This document shows, in pieces, positions 23,190-30,378 of a DNA stretch of 34,304 nt. Under the pieces are notes generated by a model. That model was not told the origin of the DNA. It saw nothing but the letters and a program-made list of their open reading frames with translations, and did no database searches. Made by a program: the position numbers and the translations under genes. The stretch's first letter is position 1. Every line of letters starts with the position of its first letter. The stretch covers positions 1-34,304 of the forward strand of contig JANXUA010000070.1 of the NCBI GenBank assembly GCA_025352085.1, given 5' to 3'. This DNA is from Caulobacteraceae bacterium (GTDB lineage Bacteria > Pseudomonadota > Alphaproteobacteria > Caulobacterales > Caulobacteraceae).

Positions 23190-24101
23190 CTAGCCTTTCA
23201 GCCTGGGCGCGTAGGGCCGGTCTCGACGCCACTCTTCGGCCAAGGCTTCCAGGGCCGCGTCGGGGGCCTCGGGCAGAGTCACCACCAGCCGCGCCAGGAG
23301 ATCGCCGCGCCGTCCCGCGGCGTTGAACAGGCCGCGGCCCTTCAACCGGAGGGTCGAGCCCGAGTTTGATCCCTTGGGCACGTTCAGGGCCACCGAACCG
23401 TCCGGCGTGGGGGCCTGCACCTTGCCGCCCAGAACCGCGTCGGGAACCGAGATCGGCAGGTCCATCACCAGGCTGCCCCCTTCGCGGCGAAAGACCGGGT
23501 GTGGGCGCACGACGATGTCGATCAGGGCGTCGCCCGCGCCCGCTCGCCCCGGCGCGCCCTGGCCGCGTAGGCGCAGAGTCTGGCCATCGGCGGCGCCTTT
23601 GGGGATGGTGATGTCGAGCGTGCGGCCGTCGGAAAAGGCGATACGCCGCTTGCCGCCGGCTATGGTGTCCTCAAGATCGATCTCCACCCGAGCGCGGACG
23701 TCCGCGCCGCGCGCGGAAAATCCGCCGCCGCGACCGCCGCCGAACATTCCGCCCAAAATGTCGTTTAGGTCGACGCCTTCAAAGCCGGCCGATTGGAACC
23801 CCTCGCCGCCATCCCCGAACGGGTGACCGCCGCGCCCGCGCCCGAATCCGCCGCCGGTGAAGCCGGGGTGAATGTCGCGGCCGTCGGCGTCGATCTCACC
23901 GGCGTCAAAGCGGCGCTTTTTTTCGGGATCGCCGAGCAGATCGAAAGCGGCGCTGAGGCGTTTGAACTTCTCCTCCGATGTCTTGTCGCCGCGATTGGCG
24001 TCGGGGTGGTGCTGTTTGGCGAGCTTGCGAAACGCCTTGCGGATATCGTCGGCGCCGGCGCCGCGAGGGAGCCCGAGTTCCTGATAGGGGTCTTGCGCCA
24101 A
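23190..24101 (-). CDS. DnaJ-family co-chaperone, class B (CbpA-like)
   Basis: This 303-residue J-domain protein stimulates the ATPase of DnaK-type chaperones. The J domain (1-70) has Y-Q-E-L-G-L-P and the essential H-P-D at 32-34. A Gly/Phe-rich region (about 78-130) and two beta-barrel C-terminal substrate-binding subdomains follow (D-I-T-I-P-K-G and L-R-L-R-G-Q-G). The zinc-finger CXXCXGXG repeats of true DnaJ are absent, so it is CbpA/DjlA-like rather than DnaJ itself. The only sensible start is TTG 24101, with AAGGA about 8 bases upstream. It lies immediately upstream of the PepSY gene on the same strand and may share its transcript. Confidence 0.9.
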   Translation of the reverse strand: MAQDPYQELGLPRGAGADDIRKAFRKLAKQHHPDANRGDKTSEEKFKRLSAAFDLLGDPEKKRRFDAGEIDADGRDIHPGFTGGGFGRGRGGHPFGDGGEGFQSAGFEGVDLNDILGGMFGGGRGGGFSARGADVRARVEIDLEDTIAGGKRRIAFSDGRTLDITIPKGAADGQTLRLRGQGAPGRAGAGDALIDIVVRPHPVFRREGGSLVMDLPISVPDAVLGGKVQAPTPDGSVALNVPKGSNSGSTLRLKGRGLFNAAGRRGDLLARLVVTLPEAPDAALEALAEEWRRDRPYAPRLKG

Positions 24102-24158
24102 ACGAAAGGTCCTTGCCGGGTCGGGAGTGCGGCGGTGCGAGAGAGCCGCGTCAGCCGT

Positions 24159-24186
24159 TAATTAAGGCGCTGGGCGCGGGACGCAA
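24159..24186 (-). promoter_or_regulatory. Possible promoter of the dnaJ-like gene
   Basis: On the minus strand TTGCGT (24186-24181) and TAATTA (24164-24159) are separated by 16 bases, about 60 bases upstream of the TTG start. The -10 lies in the only AT-rich patch (TTAATTAA) of this GC-rich leader. No heat-shock consensus is clear. Confidence 0.3.
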
Positions 24187-24248
24187 GAGGGACGGGGCGC
24201 GCGGCGACCGCACCGGCCTAGACGGTGACTTGAACGTATTGCAATTGG

Positions 24249-24307
24249 TTGTCGACGATGAAGCCGTTTTAAATATTCGCTAACGGTTGCGAAAGAACAA
24301 ATTGTTC
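24249..24307 (+). promoter_or_regulatory. AT-rich promoter/operator region of the two-gene cassette
   Basis: TTGTCG (24249-24254) and AATATT (24272-24277), 17 bases apart, could serve as -35 and -10. Just downstream, GAACAA-A-TTGTTC (24295-24307) is a 13-base palindrome around one central base, well placed for repression. The whole stretch is markedly AT-rich relative to its neighbours. Confidence 0.35.
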
Positions 24308-24350
24308 GTTACTTGGAATGAATTCTGTCGGTGATCGTGGGGAGGAAGCC

Positions 24351-24563
24351 GTGCGATCTTATTGCGGGCGCCCGGTCCATCCCGGCGCGAGCCTCAAATG
24401 GGAGCCGACGCAACACTATCCGTCGGCCACCTATCCCGACGTGTCTGATCGAACGGGTTTTGCGTGTGACTGGCCCTACGCCGTGCGGCGCTACAACGAC
24501 GGCGGGATCAATTCCTACCACTACCAGGCGCGCGTTCTCATCAACCTCGTGAATCTCACCTGA
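24351..24563 (+). CDS. Small protein of unknown function (70 residues)
   Basis: I recognise no family. The frame has coding-like third positions (mostly G/C), unlike the overlapping frames. GTG 24351 has a near-perfect GGGGAGG ribosome binding site 5 bases upstream, so I prefer it over the in-frame ATG 24318, which would give 81 residues. The protein is rich in Tyr, Pro and Trp: R-S-Y-C-G-R-P-V-H-P-G, K-W-E-P-T-Q-H-Y-P and N-S-Y-H-Y-Q-A-R. It contains two cysteines and no membrane segment or signal peptide. Its stop codon sits beside the AAGGAG of the next gene (12 bases to the start), so the two are translationally coupled and probably work together. Confidence 0.62.
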   Translation: MRSYCGRPVHPGASLKWEPTQHYPSATYPDVSDRTGFACDWPYAVRRYNDGGINSYHYQARVLINLVNLT

Positions 24564-24575
24564 AGGAGCGGTGGC

Positions 24576-25706
24576 ATGTTTGAACTTGGACCCACGCTCG
24601 ACGTCGCGATTGGCGTTGTCTTCATCTTTGTGCTGTTTTCCTCGTTGCTGTCGGTCATATTTGAAGCCATCGCCAGCATTCTGGGCCTGCGGTCAAAAGC
24701 GCTGGAAAACAGCGTGGTCAGCCTGATTGAGGACTTGCCTCAGACGACAAAAACGGAGCGCGGATTTTGGGATAAGCTCGTCGGCTTGTTCGGCTCGCAG
24801 ATGCGGATTCGTAGAGAAATCGTGACAGCGGCAGTGGTAGCCGAGGCAGCGAAGTCCGGGGCAGCGACGCCTGAGGCAAAGAGAAGTGAGGCAGAGAAGA
24901 TCAAGGCGGCGGTGAAAGAGACCCTGTCGAAGACAGTCTACGATCACCCGTTGATCGGCGGGCTGAGCGTCAAAAACAAGCCATCCTACGTGCCGGCGGC
25001 GAGCTTTGCCGCCGCCTTGCTTTTCGTTCTGCGCGACGGGATGAGCGGCGGCCTCGCCAGTCAGGCCGAGCAGGGCATCGCCGCAATCGGAGACACCAAT
25101 CCCACGCTGTGCAAGGCTCTGACGACCATCGCGCAGGAGGCGCAGGGAGATTGGGACAAGCTCAAGACCGGCGTGGAGACTTGGTTCGATGCGTCAATGG
25201 ACCGTCTGAGCGGTGACTACAAACGCTTCCAACAGATTTGCGTCTTCACGATGGGTTTGCTTGTGGCCGTGAGCTGCAATGTCGACGCCGTGAGGATCGT
25301 ACGGCAGTTGTACTCCGAACCGGGGCTACGCGCCGCGATGACAAAAAATGCGGGCGACTTTTTGCAGGCCAAGGGTTCATCGGGTGTGCAATCGACCTCC
25401 GATCAGGCTGTCGCGGCGCAAATCACCGCCATCGGCAAGGCGCAATCGCAGTTGCTTGCCGGAGCGATACCGGTGGGATGGACCACAATTCCCAAGATCG
25501 GTCGCCAGTATATCAACCTCGCGGACGTCCTCGCGTGGTGGCCGAACGTGGCGGGCTGGTTCATCACCGCCCTGGCGGGCATGTTGGGGGCGCCGTTCTG
25601 GTTCAACACCCTGCAGAAACTGGTCAATTTACGTGGGACGGGTCCCAAGCCGAAGACCGGCGTGCAGGCCGCCACTGACGCGCGGGCCGCCGGCGAGGCG
25701 GCTTGA
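24576..25706 (+). CDS. Uncharacterised membrane protein of a widespread family
   Basis: This 376-residue protein has a strong AAGGAG start (ATG 24576). An N-terminal membrane helix (about 9-36) is followed by a long cytoplasmic stretch with an Ala/Glu/Lys-rich, possibly coiled segment (80-118). P-S-Y-V-P-A-A-S-F-A-A-A-L-L and W-F-D-A-S-M-D-R-L-S-G-D-Y-K-R come next, then a second helix (about 224-243) with C-N-V-D-A-V-R-I. A final helix leads into G-A-P-F-W-F-N-T-L-Q-K-L-V-N-L-R-G-T-G. I recognise this motif set from a broadly distributed bacterial family with no assigned function. Codon use is looser than that of the neighbours (more GCA, AAG, TTG), a hint of horizontal transfer. It is coupled to the small gene upstream and convergent with the YcgN-like gene. 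Confidence 0.82.
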   Translation: MFELGPTLDVAIGVVFIFVLFSSLLSVIFEAIASILGLRSKALENSVVSLIEDLPQTTKTERGFWDKLVGLFGSQMRIRREIVTAAVVAEAAKSGAATPEAKRSEAEKIKAAVKETLSKTVYDHPLIGGLSVKNKPSYVPAASFAAALLFVLRDGMSGGLASQAEQGIAAIGDTNPTLCKALTTIAQEAQGDWDKLKTGVETWFDASMDRLSGDYKRFQQICVFTMGLLVAVSCNVDAVRIVRQLYSEPGLRAAMTKNAGDFLQAKGSSGVQSTSDQAVAAQITAIGKAQSQLLAGAIPVGWTTIPKIGRQYINLADVLAWWPNVAGWFITALAGMLGAPFWFNTLQKLVNLRGTGPKPKTGVQAATDARAAGEAA

Positions 25707-25721
25707 ACGCAGGGGCGCCGA

Positions 25722-26186
25722 TCAATCGTCGCTGGCGTCGCGCATCAGATCGGGCGCGATGAAATCCAATGCGTCATCCAGATCCTCCAGACAGGTCTCG
25801 CTGATGGTCTGACCGCGCACCGACACGCCGGCGGCATGCACGCTCTCGCGGTCGCCGGTGATCAGCGGGTGCCAGCCGGGCAGGTTTTTGCCCTCGTTCA
25901 GGCGGCGGTAGGCACAACTGAGCGGCATCCACGGCAGAGCGTCGATGTTGTGCGGCGTAAGCTTGATGCAATCGGGCACCTGGCGACGGCGCCCGGCATA
26001 ATTGCTGCACCGGCAACGCTGGGCGTCGAACAGTCGGCAGGCCACGCGCGTGGGGGTGATGACGCCGGTATCTTCATCCTCTATGCGAATCAGGCAGCAC
26101 AGGCCGCAACCGTCGCAAAGACTTTCCCACTCGACGGGGTTCATCTCCGCGAGGGTCTTGGTCTCCCAGAAAGGCTTGGCGGTCAT
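25722..26186 (-). CDS. YcgN/UPF0260-family cysteine-rich protein (YkgJ-type cluster)
   Basis: This 154-residue protein has eight cysteines placed as in the YkgJ/YcgN family. C-D-G-C-G-L-C-C lies at 24-31, Cys50, Cys58 and Cys60 in C-R-L-F-D-A-Q-R-C-R-C, and Cys73 in P-D-C-I-K-L. They probably bind zinc or an Fe-S cluster. The H-N-I-D-A-L-P-W-M-P-L-S-C-A-Y-R segment is family-typical. The biochemical role is unknown. Its ATG overlaps the stop of the alpha/beta hydrolase by 4 bases, so the two are cotranscribed. No membrane segment is seen. Confidence 0.9.
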   Translation of the reverse strand: MTAKPFWETKTLAEMNPVEWESLCDGCGLCCLIRIEDEDTGVITPTRVACRLFDAQRCRCSNYAGRRRQVPDCIKLTPHNIDALPWMPLSCAYRRLNEGKNLPGWHPLITGDRESVHAAGVSVRGQTISETCLEDLDDALDFIAPDLMRDASDD

Positions 26187-27181
26187 TGGGGTTGTCTAGC
26201 AGGCGCCGGACGCCGCCACAGCCCCCGCAACCACGCGATCAGCCGTTCGTTCACCGCGTCCGGCCGCTCCTGTTGGGTCCAGTGACCGCAACCGGGGATG
26301 AGATCGGCGCCGCGCAGGCCCGGCACGACCGCTTTCATCATCGCCCGCCAGTCGACCGTCCCGAACATCGACAGCACCAGATCGCGCTCGCCGCCGATGA
26401 ATAGGGCCGGCTGGGTTATTGTCCGATCGGCGAACTGCTGAAGATAGGCGAAGTCGGCGTCATGGTTGCGATAGCGATTGATCGGCCCGCGAAAGCCGGA
26501 GGCCTCGAACTGGCCGACATAGTAGTCGAGATCCGCCGCCGTGAGCCAGGCGGGAAACGGGTCGGGGTCGGGCAGGCGGTGTAACAACGTGTCGCCGACC
26601 ACCTTGTCCGGCGGCCAGGTTCCGTCCGGCGCATCGCCACTGATGGCGTAGTAGAACCGCCGAAGCGAATCGCGCACATCGGCCTGCATTTCGGCCTCGG
26701 CGACGCCCTCGGTCTGGAAATAGTGCTGGTAGAAGAACTTGCTGCGCTTGGTGAACACCTCGTCGATCATGGTGTTCATCGATACGCGCGGCGTCCCGAC
26801 ATAGGGCACCGACAGCGCCGCCACGGCACGCACGCGATCGGGCCGGATCAAGGCGGTGTTCCACACGATGGGCGAACCCCAGTCATGGCCGACCAGCACG
26901 GCCGGCGCACCGGGGCTCAAGACCTCGACCGCGCCGGCGATGTCGGCGACCATGTGTTGCATGGCGTAGTCGGCGACGGGGTGGGGCTTGTCCGAACCGC
27001 CATAGCCGCGCACGTCGACGGCCGCCGCGGTGAAGCCCGCCTCGGCGACTGGACCCATCTGATGGCGCCATGAGAACCAGGACTCCGGGAAGCCATGCAC
27101 CATCAACACCAGGGGCCCGGCGCCCTGCACCGCCACGCGGAGACTGAGAGCGCCAACGTTGATGGTGCGAAAACCGGGCAT
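26183..27181 (-). CDS. Alpha/beta hydrolase, soluble epoxide hydrolase-like
   Basis: This 332-residue enzyme has M-V-H-G-F-P-E-S-W-F-S-W-R-H-Q at 27-41 (oxyanion HGFP motif). The nucleophile is Asp100 in V-G-H-D-W-G-S-P, the epoxide hydrolase/haloalkane dehalogenase signature. The catalytic base is His300 in G-C-G-H-W-T-Q-Q-E. Tyrosines in the lid (Y-Q-H-Y, R-F-Y-Y) fit epoxide ring-opening. Expected product: a diol from an epoxide; dehalogenation is the alternative. ATG 27181 has GGAGAGG five bases upstream; longer frames to 27295 lack support. It diverges from the Baeyer-Villiger-type monooxygenase at 27369 with a shared 187-base regulatory region. Confidence 0.87.
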   Translation of the reverse strand: MPGFRTINVGALSLRVAVQGAGPLVLMVHGFPESWFSWRHQMGPVAEAGFTAAAVDVRGYGGSDKPHPVADYAMQHMVADIAGAVEVLSPGAPAVLVGHDWGSPIVWNTALIRPDRVRAVAALSVPYVGTPRVSMNTMIDEVFTKRSKFFYQHYFQTEGVAEAEMQADVRDSLRRFYYAISGDAPDGTWPPDKVVGDTLLHRLPDPDPFPAWLTAADLDYYVGQFEASGFRGPINRYRNHDADFAYLQQFADRTITQPALFIGGERDLVLSMFGTVDWRAMMKAVVPGLRGADLIPGCGHWTQQERPDAVNERLIAWLRGLWRRPAPARQPQ

Positions 27182-27368
27182 GGGGGCCTCTCCAAACGGC
27201 CTTTCAGCGAAACACATCGCGGCGCAGCCGCCAAACGATTTGAGCGAGGTTGCGTCCTTTGCAGGCGACTCTGCGCCGCCTTGCCCGTCACCCATTGATG
27301 ATTAGGTGAATGCCGTTTAGTTATCAATTCGAAACCGCGTCCGGTCGCGGCAGGGAGCTCGCGAGCCT

Positions 27369-28877
27369 ATGGAACACTTCGACGTCCTGGTGGTCGGCGC
27401 CGGCATTTCCGGCATCGGCGCGGCCTATTACCTCCAGGCGCGATGTCCCGGCCGCACCTATGCGATCTTCGAGGGTCGCGAAGCCATGGGCGGAACCTGG
27501 GATCTATTCCGCTATCCCGGCATCCGCTCGGATTCCGATATGTTCACCCTGGGGTTTTCATTTCGTCCATGGACGGAGGCCAAGGCGATCGCCGATGGCC
27601 CGTCAATCCTGAAATATCTCAAGGAGACCGCCGCCGACCACGGGATCGACCGGCATATTCGCTACCAGCATCGGGTCAAAAGCGCTGCCTGGGATTCGGC
27701 GACGTCGCGCTGGACGGTGGATATCGAGCGCGGAGCCGAAGGGGAGCCTCACCAGGTCACCTGCAATTTCCTGCACATGTGCGCCGGCTACTACAACTAT
27801 GCGCGGGGCTATCGTCCGCCGTTTCCGGGTGAGGATCGGTTCAAGGGCCAGATCGTTCATCCGCAGTTTTGGCCAAGCGACCTCGACTATGCGAACAAGC
27901 GCGTGGTGGTGGTCGGCAGCGGTGCGACCGCGGTCACTCTGGTGCCGGAATTGGCGAAGCACGCCGCCCACGTCACCATGCTGCAGCGCTCGCCGACCTA
28001 TGTGGTGTCGCGCCCGGCCGAAGACAGTTTCGCCAATCGCCTGCGCAAACTGCTGCCGGCCCGACTGGCCTACGGCCTGATCCGCTGGCGCAATGTCCTG
28101 GGGCAGATGTACATCTTCCGTCTCGCCCGCAAACGCCCGCAAAAGGCCAAAGCGGCGATCATCGATATGGTCAGGACGGCGCTCGGAGCCGACTATGACG
28201 TGGCGACCCACTTCACGCCGACCTACAATCCGTGGGACCAACGCCTGTGTCTGGTGCCGGACGCGGACCTGTTCGAGGCGATCAAGACCGGCGCCGCATC
28301 GGTGGTCACCGACCATATCGAGACCTTCACGGCGGACGGCCTGGCGCTGAAATCCGGCCAAACGCTCGCCGCCGACATCATCATCACCGCGACCGGCCTG
28401 GACGTGCAGCTGATGAGCGGTCTGGCGGTGACGGTCGACGGCGCGCCGATCGATCTGTCAAAATCTTTCAGTTACAAGGGGATGATGTACAGCGGCGTCC
28501 CCAACCTTTCCTCGACCTTCGGCTACACCAATGCCTCATGGACGCTCAAAGCCGATCTGACCGCCGAATACCTGTGTCGTTTGCTGAACCACATGGATCG
28601 CAAGGGCTTTACGCAATGCCGCCCGGTCAATGACGACGCCGGTCTGGAGGCCGAACCCTGGCTCGACTTCTCGTCGGGCTACATCACACGCGCGATTGAT
28701 CGGCTGCCCAGACAGGGCAAGGTCGCGCCCTGGCGGGTGCATCAGAACTATGCGCTCGATCTTCTGGCGTTTCGTTACGGCGCGGTGGACGATGGCGTAA
28801 TGCGGTTTTCGGGGCCCTCGCGCGCGACGGCCGAGGCCTCGGCGCCGGCCACGATGGAACCCGCCCTTACAGCTTGA
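27369..28877 (+). CDS. Flavin-containing Baeyer-Villiger-type monooxygenase (EthA-like)
   Basis: This 502-residue enzyme has two Rossmann motifs: V-V-G-A-G-I-S-G for FAD (8-15) and V-V-G-S-G-A-T-A for NADPH (about 181-188). Between them the Baeyer-Villiger fingerprint F-K-G-Q-I-V-H-P-Q-F-W-P (158-169) is intact. G-G-T-W-D-L-F-R-Y-P-G near 41-51 and the overall sequence are closest to mycobacterial EthA-type monooxygenases. Such enzymes insert oxygen into ketones or oxidise sulfur compounds. ATG 27369 has AGGGAG about 11 bases upstream. The divergent epoxide hydrolase suggests joint use in breaking down a hydrophobic compound, though no regulator is adjacent. Its 3' end overlaps the small gene on the other strand by 11 bases. 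Confidence 0.92.
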   Translation: MEHFDVLVVGAGISGIGAAYYLQARCPGRTYAIFEGREAMGGTWDLFRYPGIRSDSDMFTLGFSFRPWTEAKAIADGPSILKYLKETAADHGIDRHIRYQHRVKSAAWDSATSRWTVDIERGAEGEPHQVTCNFLHMCAGYYNYARGYRPPFPGEDRFKGQIVHPQFWPSDLDYANKRVVVVGSGATAVTLVPELAKHAAHVTMLQRSPTYVVSRPAEDSFANRLRKLLPARLAYGLIRWRNVLGQMYIFRLARKRPQKAKAAIIDMVRTALGADYDVATHFTPTYNPWDQRLCLVPDADLFEAIKTGAASVVTDHIETFTADGLALKSGQTLAADIIITATGLDVQLMSGLAVTVDGAPIDLSKSFSYKGMMYSGVPNLSSTFGYTNASWTLKADLTAEYLCRLLNHMDRKGFTQCRPVNDDAGLEAEPWLDFSSGYITRAIDRLPRQGKVAPWRVHQNYALDLLAFRYGAVDDGVMRFSGPSRATAEASAPATMEPALTA

Positions 28878-29010
28878 TCACGCCCAGCAAAATCAGGTCG
28901 CCCACTATGAACACCGTGGCGCCGGCCAAGGTCACGAGCCAACCTTCCCAGGTGACCGGCGTCCAGCCAAGGCCGCCGGAGCGGGCGCGGAACCAGGGTC
29001 GATTGTCCAC
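28867..29010 (-). CDS. Small inner-membrane protein (47 residues)
   Basis: The frame runs from GTG 29010 (GGAGG 8 bases upstream) to TAA 28867-28869. It encodes M-D-N-R-P-W-F-R-A-R-S-G-G-L-G-W and then T-P-V-T-W-E-G-W-L-V-T. A hydrophobic helix (about residues 24-45) ends G-V-I-K-L. The W-F-x-x-x-x-x-G-x-G-W-x-P-x-x-W-x-G-W pattern is that of small conserved one-helix proteins I recognise in other proteobacteria, with no known function. The tryptophan-rich N-terminus just before the membrane segment would lie at the membrane surface. Its end overlaps the monooxygenase gene tail by 11 bases. Confidence 0.75.
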   Translation of the reverse strand: MDNRPWFRARSGGLGWTPVTWEGWLVTLAGATVFIVGDLILLGVIKL

Positions 29011-29074
29011 CGGGAATCCTCCCTCGCAGGTTGGCGCCCTTTTCGCGCCGCCTAAGTCTGAAGTTTGATTCGAG

Positions 29075-29251
29075 CTATTTGCGTAGCGCGGGCTTCGACT
29101 TGGACGCCGACCGCGCGGCGGCGGCGCGCTCCGATTCCCGCCCCACGGCGCCCGGATGGCGCGCGCCCGCCGCCTTGCGGCGCGCGACCAGCTCCGCCAG
29201 GATTTGCGTGGCGCTCTTCTGAGTGGCGGCGTCTTCCGGAATATCGTTCAT
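29075..29251 (-). CDS. Small basic protein of unknown function (58 residues)
   Basis: The frame from ATG 29251 to TAG 29075-29077 begins M-N-D-I-P-E-D-A-A-T-Q-K-S-A-T-Q-I-L-A-E. It continues with a helical L-V-A-R-R-K-A-A-G segment and ends in an Ala/Ser/Lys-rich tail (S-A-S-K-S-K-P-A-L-R-K). There is no membrane segment and no cysteine. A clear ribosome binding site is lacking, which lowers confidence, but codon third positions are G/C-rich and the frame fills the gap behind the small membrane protein on the same strand. The basic tail suggests nucleic-acid or membrane contact; this is a guess. Confidence 0.5.
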   Translation of the reverse strand: MNDIPEDAATQKSATQILAELVARRKAAGARHPGAVGRESERAAAARSASKSKPALRK

Positions 29252-29457
29252 GCGGGCTCATAGCACGCAACGCCAATGGACGGTGCTTTAGTCTATGTGC
29301 GACCATTTGTCCGCGGTCGGCGTCAGAGCCAAGAATTCGATCTGGTTTTCGCTTATGACCGCGCTCATGTTGCCTACGACGCCCGTCCTTAGGGAAAAGA
29401 ACGTTTTGAAATTTGAGTATTGGCCATAGAGTGCGGCCAAGAGCGGGGGGGCGACGA

Positions 29458-30378
29458 ATGCACGGCGTCAATTTCGAAAATCCGTGGCTGCTCGGCGTCG
29501 ACCGCGCCAAACGGCGCGTGCCCGCCTGGGCCGCGGCCATGGGGTCGGTGGTGTTCGCGGCGGGCGTCTTGCTCTCGTTTAAAGCCATCGGCGGACCTCT
29601 GGTCGGCGCGCTTTCGGACGCCGTGAAGGGATTGCCCGGCGGTTGGGGCGTGGCGGTCGCTCAGGGGATCCTGCAACTGCTGGTGTTCGCGCCATTTCTG
29701 CTCGTGACCGTGGTGGGCGTGCGGCTCGAGGGGCGCTGGATCGGCGGGGAATCCGGGCGCGGCGTTCAGCGGGGGCTGGCCGGCTTGCTGTTGGGAATGT
29801 TCGGTTTTGGCGCCAGTGTCGCCATCGCCTGGGCTGCGGGCGCGATTGAGCCGGGCGCCGACGCGGCCCTGGCGCCGATCGCTCTGAGTCTGTTGTTTGG
29901 CGTGGCGATCGTGGGTTTCCAGGCCTTTGCGGAAGAGGCCTTCTTTCGGGCGTGGCTGCAGCCGCTGCTGTCCATTCAGTGGGGCCCGTGGATCGGGCTC
30001 GTCGGGACGTCCTTGCTGTTCGCCGGTCTGCACATCATCGCCGGGGCGAACAGCGTCCTGGCCGTGGTCAACCTGTTTCTGGGCGGGATGATGTTCGGCT
30101 TGCTCGCCATGCGCAGCGGCGGCCTGGCGGCGCCGGCGGCGGCGCATTTCGCCTGGAACTGGACCGAGACCGGCGGCATGGGTCTCGATCCGACCCCGAC
30201 CGGCGGCTTGATCAGCCTGCATCTGCACGGCCCCACGTTCTGGAGCGGCGGCGCCGACACCATGAACGGCAGCTTGGCGACGACGATTGTGTTGATCGTC
30301 ATCGTGGCGGGGCTGACGCTAATCCGCGCTATCCTGTCTGGGCCCGGCGCAGGACGTCGATCCGATCCCGCTCCTTGA
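29458..30378 (+). CDS. CPBP-family intramembrane metalloprotease (Abi/CAAX type)
   Basis: This 306-residue polytopic membrane protein has about seven or eight hydrophobic segments. The conserved motifs of the family are present in order: A-E-E-A-F-F-R-A-W (EExxxR), L-L-F-A-G-L-H-I-I (FxxxH) and A-A-H-F-A-W-N-W (HxxxN). They form the glutamate/histidine metal site of Rce1-like proteases. Substrates of bacterial members are mostly unknown; some give bacteriocin immunity. ATG 29458 has a G-rich ribosome binding site (GGGGGG); a GTG at 29413 is rejected. Its last 50 bases overlap the 3' end of the convergent M23 peptidase gene. Confidence 0.88.
   Translation: MHGVNFENPWLLGVDRAKRRVPAWAAAMGSVVFAAGVLLSFKAIGGPLVGALSDAVKGLPGGWGVAVAQGILQLLVFAPFLLVTVVGVRLEGRWIGGESGRGVQRGLAGLLLGMFGFGASVAIAWAAGAIEPGADAALAPIALSLLFGVAIVGFQAFAEEAFFRAWLQPLLSIQWGPWIGLVGTSLLFAGLHIIAGANSVLAVVNLFLGGMMFGLLAMRSGGLAAPAAAHFAWNWTETGGMGLDPTPTGGLISLHLHGPTFWSGGADTMNGSLATTIVLIVIVAGLTLIRAILSGPGAGRRSDPAP

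Noticed and set aside
24331-24552. Alternative frame starting at ATG 24331 for the small gene
   Set aside because: It gives Thr/Arg/Pro-rich low-complexity sequence with poor codon bias; the frame from GTG 24351 has a strong ribosome binding site.
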